A stretch of 64,000 bases of DNA from Balneolaceae bacterium (GTDB lineage Bacteria > Bacteroidota > Rhodothermia > Balneolales > Balneolaceae), in the NCBI GenBank assembly GCA_017640605.1, contig JAEPQH010000001.1:310001-374000 (forward strand), given 5' to 3'. Below, piece by piece: positions 37,062 through 46,350 of this stretch. The number at the start of each line of letters is the position of its first letter. Position 1 is the stretch's first letter. The notes beneath the pieces were generated by a model, which was not told where the DNA came from, searched no databases, and worked only from the letters and a program-made list of their open reading frames with translations. A program made the position numbers and the translations under genes.

Positions 37062-40000
37062 ATGATTGTTGCACTCTTACTGTTATTACAAATAGCCCCT
37101 ACTTTTGATCTAAACAATAAGATTAATGAACAAGTAGATCTCTATGCCGAAAATATATCAGACGGAAATGAAAAAACTCTAAATTATTGGGGTTTATTGG
37201 AACTCTACTATTCATCTTGTGATGCGAGCGCGTTGATCCGTAAGAGAATATCAACGCTGAGTGCTTCTGAGTTGAAACAGTATTTTATGAACAGTGATTG
37301 TTCAGATCCAATAGATTCTGACAGAATTCAAAGTAATATTCTTGAAATTGCTGTAGCACAAGAACTTCCCGGACTGATTGCTTACTATGCGATTTCTTAC
37401 GATAAACTAGCAATTATAGAAACTTATCTTGATCGAGTTACTAAATCTGAAATTCTGATTGATGATAAAGATTTAACTTTTCTCACAGCGTTACTAAATC
37501 AAATTAAGTTCGAAATATCGGACATCCCACCTGAATACAGATCAATAATTCTATTTGAAATCGTATTTAATGATCATCTGGAAAAGTATTTAGCTAATTC
37601 CCGTAATATAGACGCAAATACATTCTTTCAGTTATCTGATGGCACCGATTCCTATTTCAATAGATCTATCTATGACGCTCTTCAATCTTTCATGCTATTT
37701 CATGAGAGTAGATATCATTTACTCAGCGAAAAAACAGACAAACTTATAAGTGATCATATATTCCCTTTTACTGATCAACGAATACGTTACTCGAGAGCAG
37801 CTTCATTTGCAAATTATTCCATTGGCAGGTATGATCGCTCATTAAAACTTCAACGGAATATCATTTACCCACTCTCTATTTTCTATAATTTAGATGAGAA
37901 TATAGACGATTCTAAGTTTACCCAAGGGGTGAATCTTTTGTCACTTGGCAAATTTAATGAGGCAAAAATCATTTTTGAGGAGTTGAATTCTAAATCTGAT
38001 CCGAAAGTGAGTAGTGCACAGTTATTTAATAATCTGAGTATTTGTTATCTAAGACTAGGTGAAAAGAATAAGTACATAAACTATTTACTCGAAGCTTATG
38101 ATAAAGCTTCTGATGATGACATTTATATTGTAAGACTCACCATTTTAAGTAATCTTTTTTTCTACTATTCCAGTATAGGTGATAAGAAAACCGCACTTGA
38201 ATACTTAGATCTTGCAGAACAAATTGCTATTGAAAGTAACGACTCCTATCAAATTGCAAGTATTAGGGCATTTACCGGTGTGTTTTATTGGCAATCTGAA
38301 AATGATGCACAAAAAGCTTTAAAAGAAATGAAAGTCGCATCGGAAGTGTTTGACCCTACCACTGATTTCTTTGATTTCTCAAGAACAAAAAAAGTTATTT
38401 CTCAAATTTACATTGAGCTCGATTCGCTCAACCGAGCAGAAGACATTCTCATAGATCTAAAAGATTTATCAGCGGAAAACTCTAATACGAACGCTTATCT
38501 AGAGTCGCTGATTGGCTTACTCGAATTATCCTTGATTAAAGAGGATGTGGAGCAAGCAAAAATTCTTCTCGACGAAATTGACATCTATCAGAAATCAAAT
38601 CTAGAATTTGAGACCTTGGTAAAATACAATACACTTAACGCATTGTATTTACTGAGCATTGGCAAGGAAAGATTAGCCTACGATAGAATTAAACCTGTTG
38701 TAACCCAAGTATTAGAAAGAGCAAGAACTAGTATTGATAGCCAAACCGGATTTTGGATTCAGGAAAGAGAATATGTTGAAGCTTTCAATTCTGCACTGAA
38801 AATTTATCTAGCCTTGAATAATAACTTAGAGGCTATTCAGCTACTGGATGACATTAAAACGATAAATGATGTTGCCCTTTATAACAGTCCTATTTTGAGA
38901 GCAAACAGATTAAGTGAAGAAGATCTAGCAAACGACCGCCTACTTAATCAACAAATACAAGAATTACGTACTACCTACCTAAATGCACAAGGTTCAGCTG
39001 AGGAACTTGCGATAAAAAACCAAATTGATCAATTAGCAGCTCAAAGAGAAGAAATTGCAAATAAAATACGGAACACTAATCGTCCCAAAACATTCCCAAT
39101 TTGGAAGGCTGTACAATCTATAAATCAAGATCAACAGCTCCTGCATTTTACCGAAGTTGGTGATCAATTATACATTACCAGCATTACCGAGGAAGCAACA
39201 AACATCCGTTCAATCGAATTTAAGAGTTCTGAAAAAGCATTATTTGATGGTGTTGCTAATAATATTGCGCTTTCACACACCAACTTAATCGATTTATTTG
39301 AGATCTATAAAATGCTAGAATTGGATAGCATAATAGACAGCGAAAACAGCAACTTAATAATCATCCCTGATAACTACCTGTACCGAATCCCACTCGATAT
39401 TTTACCAACCCAGCGCCCTACTTCTAATGTAAGTTACGGCTCTACCGAGTATTTGATCGAGGACTTCGATATAGAGTATTTCGGGTCCCTACAAGAATAC
39501 ATCGCTAACTCAAGGCACGATTATCAGACCTTTGAAACAGACCTTTCTGTGTTTGCGATATCAGATTTCACTGATTTTTCGAGTAATTACTTACCATCAC
39601 TACCTTTTGCCACGCAAGAAGCTAGGGTGATTGATGAAGTATTATATACTTTCGACGATAAATCGATATTTCTTGAAACAGAAGCCACAAAAAATAACTT
39701 CATCGAAAAAGTAAGCGAAAGCAAAATTGTTCATATTGCAACTCATAGTGAGGTATCGGAGCAGGATCCATTATTCTCAACGATCTTTTTAAATAATGAT
39801 GAAGAAAATTCCTCTACGAATGCTTTGTATGCTTATGAATTGTTTGACAAAAGGCTTAACAGTGAACTTATCATGTTGAACTCATGTAGTTCAGGATCGG
39901 GAGAATATCTGCAAGGAAGTGGAATTATGGGCATTAATCGCGCCATGCGATATGCAGGGGCAAAAAGCCTTGCATTAAATTTATGGGCAGTTAATGATAA

Positions 40001-40256
40001 GGTAGCTTTTGAGTTTGCAGGTGTTTTTTATGAAGCTATTAATGATGGAAAATCGAAATCACAGGCGATGAAGGAAGCTAAACTATATTTGTTGGAATCC
40101 GGAAATGCTAATCCTCACTATTGGGGCGCTTTTATGCTTACAGGAAACCAGAGTCCGTTAACAAAAAAACCGGCAAATGCCGGTCTTTTGTATCCAATAC
40201 TATTGTTATTAATAGGAAGTGTTAGTTTTTACTTACGAAGAGTAATTGCTATCTAA
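37062..40256 (+). CDS. TPR-CHAT protease with signal peptide and C-terminal membrane anchor
   Basis: The 1,064-residue protein begins with a hydrophobic stretch (MIVALLLLLQIAPTF) that may be an export signal, then has a long helical region with TPR-like repeats (for example KALEYLDLAEQIAIES), and a C-terminal CHAT peptidase domain. The caspase-like dyad is clear: H895 in HIATHSEVSEQDP and C942 in LNSCSSGSGEYL, with the downstream HYWGAFMLTG typical for CHAT. A last helix (AGLLYPILLLLIGSVSFYL) followed by RR suggests a membrane anchor with a cytoplasmic end, so the bulk would be periplasmic. It follows the duplicated peptides and overlaps the convergent anti-sigma gene by 8 bases. ATG at 37062 is preferred to TTG at 37056. 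Confidence 0.88.
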   Translation: MIVALLLLLQIAPTFDLNNKINEQVDLYAENISDGNEKTLNYWGLLELYYSSCDASALIRKRISTLSASELKQYFMNSDCSDPIDSDRIQSNILEIAVAQELPGLIAYYAISYDKLAIIETYLDRVTKSEILIDDKDLTFLTALLNQIKFEISDIPPEYRSIILFEIVFNDHLEKYLANSRNIDANTFFQLSDGTDSYFNRSIYDALQSFMLFHESRYHLLSEKTDKLISDHIFPFTDQRIRYSRAASFANYSIGRYDRSLKLQRNIIYPLSIFYNLDENIDDSKFTQGVNLLSLGKFNEAKIIFEELNSKSDPKVSSAQLFNNLSICYLRLGEKNKYINYLLEAYDKASDDDIYIVRLTILSNLFFYYSSIGDKKTALEYLDLAEQIAIESNDSYQIASIRAFTGVFYWQSENDAQKALKEMKVASEVFDPTTDFFDFSRTKKVISQIYIELDSLNRAEDILIDLKDLSAENSNTNAYLESLIGLLELSLIKEDVEQAKILLDEIDIYQKSNLEFETLVKYNTLNALYLLSIGKERLAYDRIKPVVTQVLERARTSIDSQTGFWIQEREYVEAFNSALKIYLALNNNLEAIQLLDDIKTINDVALYNSPILRANRLSEEDLANDRLLNQQIQELRTTYLNAQGSAEELAIKNQIDQLAAQREEIANKIRNTNRPKTFPIWKAVQSINQDQQLLHFTEVGDQLYITSITEEATNIRSIEFKSSEKALFDGVANNIALSHTNLIDLFEIYKMLELDSIIDSENSNLIIIPDNYLYRIPLDILPTQRPTSNVSYGSTEYLIEDFDIEYFGSLQEYIANSRHDYQTFETDLSVFAISDFTDFSSNYLPSLPFATQEARVIDEVLYTFDDKSIFLETEATKNNFIEKVSESKIVHIATHSEVSEQDPLFSTIFLNNDEENSSTNALYAYELFDKRLNSELIMLNSCSSGSGEYLQGSGIMGINRAMRYAGAKSLALNLWAVNDKVAFEFAGVFYEAINDGKSKSQAMKEAKLYLLESGNANPHYWGAFMLTGNQSPLTKKPANAGLLYPILLLLIGSVSFYLRRVIAI

Positions 40257-40992
40257 CTTTATTAATGGCATTTAAATAGCTTTCTGCCACTCTGCTATAT
40301 TGTCCATCAAGTTCAATAGTGTTTTGTAGAGCTTGTTCAGCTTCCGGCAATTTCTCTAACTGTACGTAGGTGTTCGCTAGATACCAATAGCCTTTTTCAA
40401 GAATCAGCTTATTGATATCGTTTTTGGTTATTACATTGGAAAAACTCTCTAATGCATCCGAGTAATTACCATAATTGTATTGTATAGACCCCAAACTTAG
40501 CGAGAGTAGTGCAATTTCTTCAGTATCAGAAACTTCCGAAATTTCTTTTTCCAGCAAACCTATGGCTTCTTCTGTATTGCCATCGTTTGCCAATCTGATT
40601 GCAGTTTTTATCACTTCGTTATTGGTGATGGCCGGAGAATCGTTCGAACTACGGTAAGTATCGTATTCAATCCAAGCTAGAGCGTCTAATTCTGCCGGGC
40701 CGTTTGATGCTGTATAGTTTAACACACCGATAACCCCAATGATTATGGCTATAGCTGCAGCCACACCGTAACTTGCCACTTTTCGTAATCGGTAAGTTGC
40801 TGGCAATTCGTCGGCTTTCCTTCTATCCAGAATTACTTGTTTCAAATTAGCTACACTTTTAGTGTAATCTAAATAGTACTCGTTTTGTACCAGCTCCGCC
40901 CATAGCTCGTCTACCTGTTCTTCGGATAATTTTCCATTGATATAAAGATCAATCTTTCTCTCAAGATCTTTATTTAAGTTACTTTCGATCAT
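40249..40992 (-). CDS. Single-pass membrane TPR protein, probable anti-sigma factor
   Basis: The 247-residue protein has an acidic helical N-terminus (KIDLYINGKLSEEQVDELWAELVQNEYYLDYTKSV) like the cytoplasmic domain of anti-sigma factors, one membrane helix at about residues 74-93, and a C-terminal part with three TPR-like repeats (EEAIGLLEKEIS, YGNYSDALESFSNVI, LEKLPEAEQALQNTIEL) that would be outside the cytoplasm. No zinc-binding HxxxCxxC is present. With the sigma factor 4 kb away and the CHAT protease between, it is a good candidate to hold the sigma factor. This assignment is from layout, not from close homology. Confidence 0.65.
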   Translation of the reverse strand: MIESNLNKDLERKIDLYINGKLSEEQVDELWAELVQNEYYLDYTKSVANLKQVILDRRKADELPATYRLRKVASYGVAAAIAIIIGVIGVLNYTASNGPAELDALAWIEYDTYRSSNDSPAITNNEVIKTAIRLANDGNTEEAIGLLEKEISEVSDTEEIALLSLSLGSIQYNYGNYSDALESFSNVITKNDINKLILEKGYWYLANTYVQLEKLPEAEQALQNTIELDGQYSRVAESYLNAINKVR

Positions 40993-41296
40993 AATATTTT
41001 ATCGTTCAAGTGATGATTACTACAATTTATTTTCAATAAAAGGAATTGTAACGGCGAGCAACGTACCTTGAACTACTCTGCATGGTTCTACTCTATACCC
41101 TATTCTGCAATTCCAACAACTGTAACAATAAACCCTGCGTTACATTTTGTTGTTACCATGTAAGGAGCATTCTTTTATGCTTTTGTTACATCCTCATCAA
41201 AAAAAAATTCAAATATTTCGCACTATTAAAAGTACGAATGTAACTTCTTGTCACACAGTTATAAGAGTACTTTACTTAGCAATAATTTCATTAGAA
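40993..41296. promoter_or_regulatory. Divergent region rich in TGTAAC motifs
   Basis: The 304 bases between the probable anti-sigma gene (minus) and the TlpA-like gene (plus) hold no gene. The hexamer TGTAAC or its complement occurs five times (about 41047, 41121, 41139, 41185 and 41239). On the minus strand, TGTAACA at 41190-41184 is followed after 16 bases by CTCCTTACA, like the two candidate promoters before the peptide genes. Confidence 0.35.
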
Positions 41297-42757
41297 ATGA
41301 CTAATAAAAAAACATCGTTTTTACTACTCTCAATCACCTTTTTTATAATTTTCTGTGCGTGCACACCACAAAACCGCACGTTTATTAAAGGAAATATAGA
41401 TTATTTGGGAGATGCTGATATCTACCTAGAGACCATTCCTTTACATTATAAATACTCCGAAAAGACTCGAATTCCTATCAACGTTACTGATTCTGAGTTC
41501 AGTACCCAAGTTAATATTACTGAACCTCAAATCATTTATCTAGGCATACAAGACGAACAATATCCTATCTATGTAACACCGGGAGAAACGGTATCACTTG
41601 ATATAGGCCGCGCAGATTTCCCCAAAAAACTTGGAGTTGATGGATCCGGAAGCAATGCTAACAAAGCTTACCAGCAATATTTACAAGCCATTGACGGATT
41701 GGAATCACAAATAAAAGCGGAGATGGATAAGTTTAAAGTTGGTAACGACAATAAAGCGCTGGAACTGAGTTCAGAGAAGGTTAAAATGGCAGAAAATCAT
41801 TTAAAAGACACTGACTTCAACAATCTTTACCTAAAAGCTTTGGGTGAAGATCTTGTTCTACAAATACGAGCTATTGAATATTCAGCTCGCCACTACGATA
41901 ATTATAATGCTGATTCAGCTCGGCAAGAGCTTTTTGATTATGCTAAAGAAATTAACTTTTTTACCCTACCAACTTTAACTGCACAACGGGCAGGAATTCG
42001 TGATTTCACACATTATTATGCTCGCACCTTCGGAATTTATGATTCTGTAAATCAAGCATTTGGTACTACCTTAGCTGAATATGACATCAAGCAGGTTGCG
42101 TATGAAGAATTAAATAAGAAGCGCATGCAAGTAATAGAGTACATCGAAGAACGTGACGCAAAAGCATACGCTGAACTCTTTTTGGTGGCTGAGAGAATTG
42201 GTGAGATTCCACTTGAGAAAGCAGCTCCATCCTACAAACGCTACTTAAACGAATATGCTGAGTATGAAGAATACACGAGTTTCTTAACCTGGTTCTATTC
42301 AGAAATTGAAAGTGTTTCTCCGGGGCAGCCCGCAATTCCATTTTCATTACCCGACAGTTCGGGCACCCTGTACACCATGGACGACTTTAAAGGAAGCTAT
42401 GTTCTACTTGATTTCTGGGCGGGATGGTGTCAACCCTGTTTAGAGGAGTTTTCTTACATGCGGGATATTTATAACTCGTATAAGCGGGAAGAACTTGAGA
42501 TTATTGGGATTTCTACTGAGGTAGAACGATCTGTTTGGATACAGGATATAGAACGTTTTGATAATCCTTGGGTGCAGTTATATGGAGGCAACGGATTCAA
42601 TCAGGAAACATTTAAAGCCTACAAAGGTGGTGGAATTCCTTTCTATATTTTGATCGATCCAGAAGGTAACATTGTTCGGTATAATGATATGCGTCCATCC
42701 TTTAACTTCACTGAGGTTTTGGATAGTTTACTAATTCATCATCAATCCCCTAAATAA
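41297..42757 (+). CDS. TlpA-like thioredoxin-fold lipoprotein
   Basis: The 486-residue protein has a lipoprotein signal (LLLSITFFIIFCAC) and, after a long N-terminal part of the DUF4369-like kind found in Bacteroidota (FIKGNIDYLGDADIYLE), a C-terminal TlpA/AhpC-type thioredoxin domain with AGWCQPCLEEF around residue 378. Such proteins are periplasmic thiol-disulfide reductases. The ATG at 41297 starts the signal peptide; an upstream frame to 41147 adds unrelated sequence. It precedes the GH3-like gene by 7 bases. The adjacent peptides with Cys-Cys tails could be targets, which is speculation. Confidence 0.85.
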   Translation: MTNKKTSFLLLSITFFIIFCACTPQNRTFIKGNIDYLGDADIYLETIPLHYKYSEKTRIPINVTDSEFSTQVNITEPQIIYLGIQDEQYPIYVTPGETVSLDIGRADFPKKLGVDGSGSNANKAYQQYLQAIDGLESQIKAEMDKFKVGNDNKALELSSEKVKMAENHLKDTDFNNLYLKALGEDLVLQIRAIEYSARHYDNYNADSARQELFDYAKEINFFTLPTLTAQRAGIRDFTHYYARTFGIYDSVNQAFGTTLAEYDIKQVAYEELNKKRMQVIEYIEERDAKAYAELFLVAERIGEIPLEKAAPSYKRYLNEYAEYEEYTSFLTWFYSEIESVSPGQPAIPFSLPDSSGTLYTMDDFKGSYVLLDFWAGWCQPCLEEFSYMRDIYNSYKREELEIIGISTEVERSVWIQDIERFDNPWVQLYGGNGFNQETFKAYKGGGIPFYILIDPEGNIVRYNDMRPSFNFTEVLDSLLIHHQSPK

Positions 42758-42764
42758 CAAACGA

Positions 42765-43904
42765 ATGAAAAAAATTGCAGTTTTTACACTTTTGATCTGC
42801 AATCTGGCGTGCTCAGCTTCCTCCGAGAAAGAATCCTTCAATACAAAATATACCGATCAAGAACTTGGTCAATTACTTGTTATTGGATTCAAAGGCACTG
42901 AAATAAATACTGAATCACCAATTGTACAAAATTTAAAGAAATACAATATCGGTGGCGTAATATTAACTGATATTGATGATGCCACTGGAGCAACAGGTCG
43001 AAATATTGTTGATGCCAATCAGCTATTAAAATTATCTTCGGCTTTGGTTGCATACAGCCAAAATCCGCCAATCATTGCCATCGATCAGGAAGGTGGAAAT
43101 GTTTCTCGTTTAAAGCAGGAATATGGATTTCCACCCACGAAAAGTGCCGAGTATCTGGGAAGAATCGACAATCCAGATTCAACACTTTACTATGCGCGCA
43201 GCATTGCTCAGGAATTTATGGTTGTTGGAGTAAATACCAACTTTGCGCCGGTAGTTGATGTAAATTTAAATCCTGATAACCCCGATATTGGAGCTTTAGA
43301 ACGTAGTTTTTCTTCTAATCCCAATAAAGTGGTAGAACATGCAGGATATGTATTGGACGAATTCGATAAGGAAGGAATTTTGTCGGTTATCAAGCATTTT
43401 CCGGGCCAAGGAAGTGCAACTAATGCAACCTATAAAGGAATTCCTGACATCACTAACACTTGGCAAAGAAATGAATTACAACCATTTAAGGAATTAATAG
43501 AAAATCGAACCATACATGCAGTAATGGCTGGTCATCTTTATAACGCAAACATCGACTCTATGTGGCCAGCTACCCTTTCTGAAAATACTATTCAAGATTT
43601 ATTACGCGATTCAATTGGCTTTAAAGGAGTAGTTTTTTCTGAAGATATGCAGGAGGAAGCAATTCTAGAGTCATATGGGCTTGAAACTGCAATAGAACAA
43701 GCACTGAATGCCGGTGTTGACATTCTATTATTTAGAAATTTAGTCGAATACGATGAAGATATTGCCGAAAAAGCCATCACAATTATGCAGAAAGGCATTG
43801 CCGAAGGACGAATTAATGAAACAAGAGTTGACAGCGCGCTTGCACGTGTTGGACGATTGAAGAAAGAAGTGATCGAAGATTTGTGTACATGCCTGACCTT
43901 TTAG
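42765..43904 (+). CDS. GH3 (NagZ-like) lipoprotein with altered catalytic loop
   Basis: The 379-residue protein has a lipoprotein signal (LLICNLAC) and a glycoside hydrolase family 3 barrel: QLLVIGFKGTE, IIAIDQEGGNVSRL, and VVFSEDMQEEAI with the nucleophile aspartate. The usual acid/base loop after KHFPG (G-D-T-x-x-D-S/T-H) reads QGSATNATYKG, lacking the Asp-His pair. NagZ enzymes remove N-acetylglucosamine from muropeptides; here activity is doubtful or the acid differs. Its 3' end overlaps the HD gene start by 16 bases. Confidence 0.82.
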   Translation: MKKIAVFTLLICNLACSASSEKESFNTKYTDQELGQLLVIGFKGTEINTESPIVQNLKKYNIGGVILTDIDDATGATGRNIVDANQLLKLSSALVAYSQNPPIIAIDQEGGNVSRLKQEYGFPPTKSAEYLGRIDNPDSTLYYARSIAQEFMVVGVNTNFAPVVDVNLNPDNPDIGALERSFSSNPNKVVEHAGYVLDEFDKEGILSVIKHFPGQGSATNATYKGIPDITNTWQRNELQPFKELIENRTIHAVMAGHLYNANIDSMWPATLSENTIQDLLRDSIGFKGVVFSEDMQEEAILESYGLETAIEQALNAGVDILLFRNLVEYDEDIAEKAITIMQKGIAEGRINETRVDSALARVGRLKKEVIEDLCTCLTF

Positions 43905-44548
43905 AGGATATTGTCTTAAAAACAGAACAACATGTTCGTGAGAAACTAGAAGGCGAAGGGAGTGGGCATGATTGGTGGCACATTCATCGTGTTCGGAATA
44001 CAGCGTTAACACTGGCCAAAGAAGAAAAGGCCGATGTTTTTGTAGTAGAACTAGCCGCCTTATTACATGATATTGCAGATCATAAATTTCATGATGGGGA
44101 TGAAACGATTGGTCCTAAAGTTGCCGGTGCTTGGCTGGAGCAGCTTCAGGTAGATGAATCTGTTATCGATCACGTGAAAGAAATTATCCGCGATGTTTCT
44201 TTTAAAGGGGCCGGCGTGCAAACTCCCATGCGAACTATTGAGGGTAAGGTGGTTCAAGATGCCGACCGACTTGATGCAATTGGCGCTATCGGCATAGCAA
44301 GAGCATTTGCATACGGCGGTTATAAAAAACGAGAACTATATAACCCTGAACTCTCTCCTACCGAGCATTCAAACTTTGAAGCTTACAAAAGCGATACCGG
44401 CCCGACGATCAATCACTTTTATGAAAAACTGTTATTATTAAAAGATCGAATGAATACTCGAACCGGAAAACGAATAGCAGAAGAAAGACATCAATTTATG
44501 GAATTGTATCTTGATCGATTCTATAAGGAATGGGATGGAAATTCCTAA
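43889..44548 (+). CDS. HD domain phosphohydrolase
   Basis: The 219-residue protein has the HD signature HDWWHIHRVRNTAL, LAALLHDIADHKFHDGDE and VVQDADRLDAIGAIGIARAFAYGG, which fits the YedJ-like HD family acting on nucleotides or phosphoesters with a divalent metal. The ATG at 43889 (MPDLLEDIVL) is chosen; GTG at 43883 is an alternative. It overlaps the GH3-like gene, so both are likely on one message. Substrate unknown. Confidence 0.88.
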   Translation: MPDLLEDIVLKTEQHVREKLEGEGSGHDWWHIHRVRNTALTLAKEEKADVFVVELAALLHDIADHKFHDGDETIGPKVAGAWLEQLQVDESVIDHVKEIIRDVSFKGAGVQTPMRTIEGKVVQDADRLDAIGAIGIARAFAYGGYKKRELYNPELSPTEHSNFEAYKSDTGPTINHFYEKLLLLKDRMNTRTGKRIAEERHQFMELYLDRFYKEWDGNS

Positions 44549-44620
44549 TAATTCCCGCTTGAGTATCAATATCGGATTCGATACTCTTTAACGTACCGAA
44601 ATTCTTTTATCACTACTCTA

Positions 44621-45553
44621 ATGACATTAACACAGCTCTCTTACATCGTTGCCGTAGACAAGTACCGCCATTTTGCTACCGCTGCTCAAAAAATTTACAT
44701 CACGCAGCCTACGTTAAGTATGCAAATCCAAAAACTGGAAGATGAACTTGGCGTTTTAATTTTCGATCGATCAAAATCACCCGTAATACCTACAGATGTT
44801 GGAACCAAAATCATCGATCAGGCAAAAGTAATTTTAAGTGGCGCTAAACACATCGAAGATATTGCCGCTGTTGAAGATGGCGACTTGAAAGGTTCGTTTA
44901 AGGTTGGCATCATTCCAACCATCGCACCATATTTAGTGCCTTTGTTTTTAAAAACCTTCGTCGAAACCTATCCACAGATAGACCTGACTTTCGAAGAAGC
45001 ATTAACTGCCGATGTACTCGAAGGTCTGCATGATGATGAATTGGATGTGGGAATCATTGCGACATCTACCAACAACAATCTATTCGAAACTGAACTCTTT
45101 TTAGAGCCGTTTCTCGGGTATGTATCGGTTGGGCACAAATACGCCGGCAAAGACCTACTGACTTTAGAAGATTTATATGAAGAAAACCTGTGGTTATTAA
45201 ACGAAGGCCATTGTTTCCGAGATCAAGTGATGAAAATCTGTCGCAAAGAAAATCAAAAAGTGAACAAAGGAAATGTGGTATTTGAAAGTGGTAATCTAGA
45301 GACGTTGAAACGTTTAGTAGAGCAGGATTTTGGGGTTACATTAATGCCGTTCTTGTCGATGGAAGACCACGATACGCGATGTGCTAATGGCGTAATTAAG
45401 CAGTTCAATGATCCTATCCCCACGCGAAAAATTCGGATGGTGTACAGCCGCGAATATCTAAAGAATAATCTGATAGAAGCTCTAGCATCTACGATTATGA
45501 ATACAATCCCGGATTCACTTAAAGATCAGTCGCCGGAATTGTTGTTAGATTAA
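44621..45553 (+). CDS. oxyR: OxyR-type LysR regulator
   Basis: The 310-residue protein has an N-terminal winged helix (LTQLSYIVAVDKYRHFATAAQKIYITQPTLSMQIQKLE) and an effector domain with EGHCFRDQVMKIC, placing cysteines at C198 and C207, almost the same spacing and context as the redox pair C199/C208 of E. coli OxyR. It should sense hydrogen peroxide by disulfide formation and activate peroxide-defence genes. No catalase or peroxidase gene is next to it in this window. The following membrane protein gene starts 1 base after the stop. Confidence 0.92.
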   Translation: MTLTQLSYIVAVDKYRHFATAAQKIYITQPTLSMQIQKLEDELGVLIFDRSKSPVIPTDVGTKIIDQAKVILSGAKHIEDIAAVEDGDLKGSFKVGIIPTIAPYLVPLFLKTFVETYPQIDLTFEEALTADVLEGLHDDELDVGIIATSTNNNLFETELFLEPFLGYVSVGHKYAGKDLLTLEDLYEENLWLLNEGHCFRDQVMKICRKENQKVNKGNVVFESGNLETLKRLVEQDFGVTLMPFLSMEDHDTRCANGVIKQFNDPIPTRKIRMVYSREYLKNNLIEALASTIMNTIPDSLKDQSPELLLD

Positions 45554-45554
45554 A

Positions 45555-46334
45555 ATGGGGCGCATGAAAAAGTCATTTGAACTATTTAGCCGCCAGGGAG
45601 CCAAATTCCTGATTCTTGAATTCGTCGTCATTTTCTTGGGAGTGTATCTGGCTTTTTTATTTCAAAATTACACCGCGAACCAATACATAAAATCGGAGCA
45701 AACTAAAGTATTAATTGGCTTGAAGGCTGATTTAGAATACTTTCGACTGTTCTTTCCGGGCTATTCGAGCAATGCAGAACGATTAGTACAAAACTGGAAT
45801 GATGTTTATAGCTCCAATGCCATTGATGATTTTTCCAGCTGGCGATTTATCCAACCCCAATACGATTATACCGCTTTAGAATACGCACTTAATGCAGATG
45901 CAGACGTCATCGACTATGATTTACACACTCGAGTTGCCGAAGTTTATCAAGAGTTGCAAAAGCTTCGACATACTGAATTACTGATCACCGAAATTGCCAT
46001 GAGTTATCAAGCGATTCCGAATAATATATCGGCTTCGGAAGAACTTGAAATTATTAAAGCTCAAAATCGGAATAAATTCCGATTGTTCATTGATCGCTCT
46101 GTCGATCGACACCGAATATTGAGTCGCATAGCTGATATTTCAGAAACTGTTATACCAACAATCAACGAACGTTTTGAGCCTGAGACGTTAAAAGAAATTG
46201 AGCTGGAATTAATTGCGAACCAAATTCAACTATCGGGTAGTAGTCAAATAGATGAATATATTCCCTTGTTACTTCAATATTTTCCCAATCTGAACGAACA
46301 AGAAATCCGGACTGCGTTAAGCAATCCGGATTAG
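45555..46334 (+). CDS. DUF6090-like single-pass membrane protein
   Basis: The 259-residue protein has one membrane helix near the N-terminus (FLILEFVVIFLGVYLAFLFQ) and a long helical extracytoplasmic part (EQTKVLIGLKADLEYFR..., VYQELQKLRHTELLI). This layout fits the DUF6090 family common in Bacteroidota, of unknown function. It is separated from oxyR by 1 base, so it is probably co-transcribed. An inverted repeat covers its stop codon. Confidence 0.7.
   Translation: MGRMKKSFELFSRQGAKFLILEFVVIFLGVYLAFLFQNYTANQYIKSEQTKVLIGLKADLEYFRLFFPGYSSNAERLVQNWNDVYSSNAIDDFSSWRFIQPQYDYTALEYALNADADVIDYDLHTRVAEVYQELQKLRHTELLITEIAMSYQAIPNNISASEELEIIKAQNRNKFRLFIDRSVDRHRILSRIADISETVIPTINERFEPETLKEIELELIANQIQLSGSSQIDEYIPLLLQYFPNLNEQEIRTALSNPD
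46304..46332. terminator. Hairpin between convergent genes
   Basis: AATCCGGA at 46304-46311 and TCCGGATT at 46325-46332 form a perfect 8-base stem with a 13-base loop that overlaps the end of the DUF6090-like gene. It lies between two convergent genes and could act in both directions. It lacks a clear T-run, so it may not be a true intrinsic terminator. Confidence 0.35.
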
Positions 46335-46350
46335 TCAATATCAGTTAACT

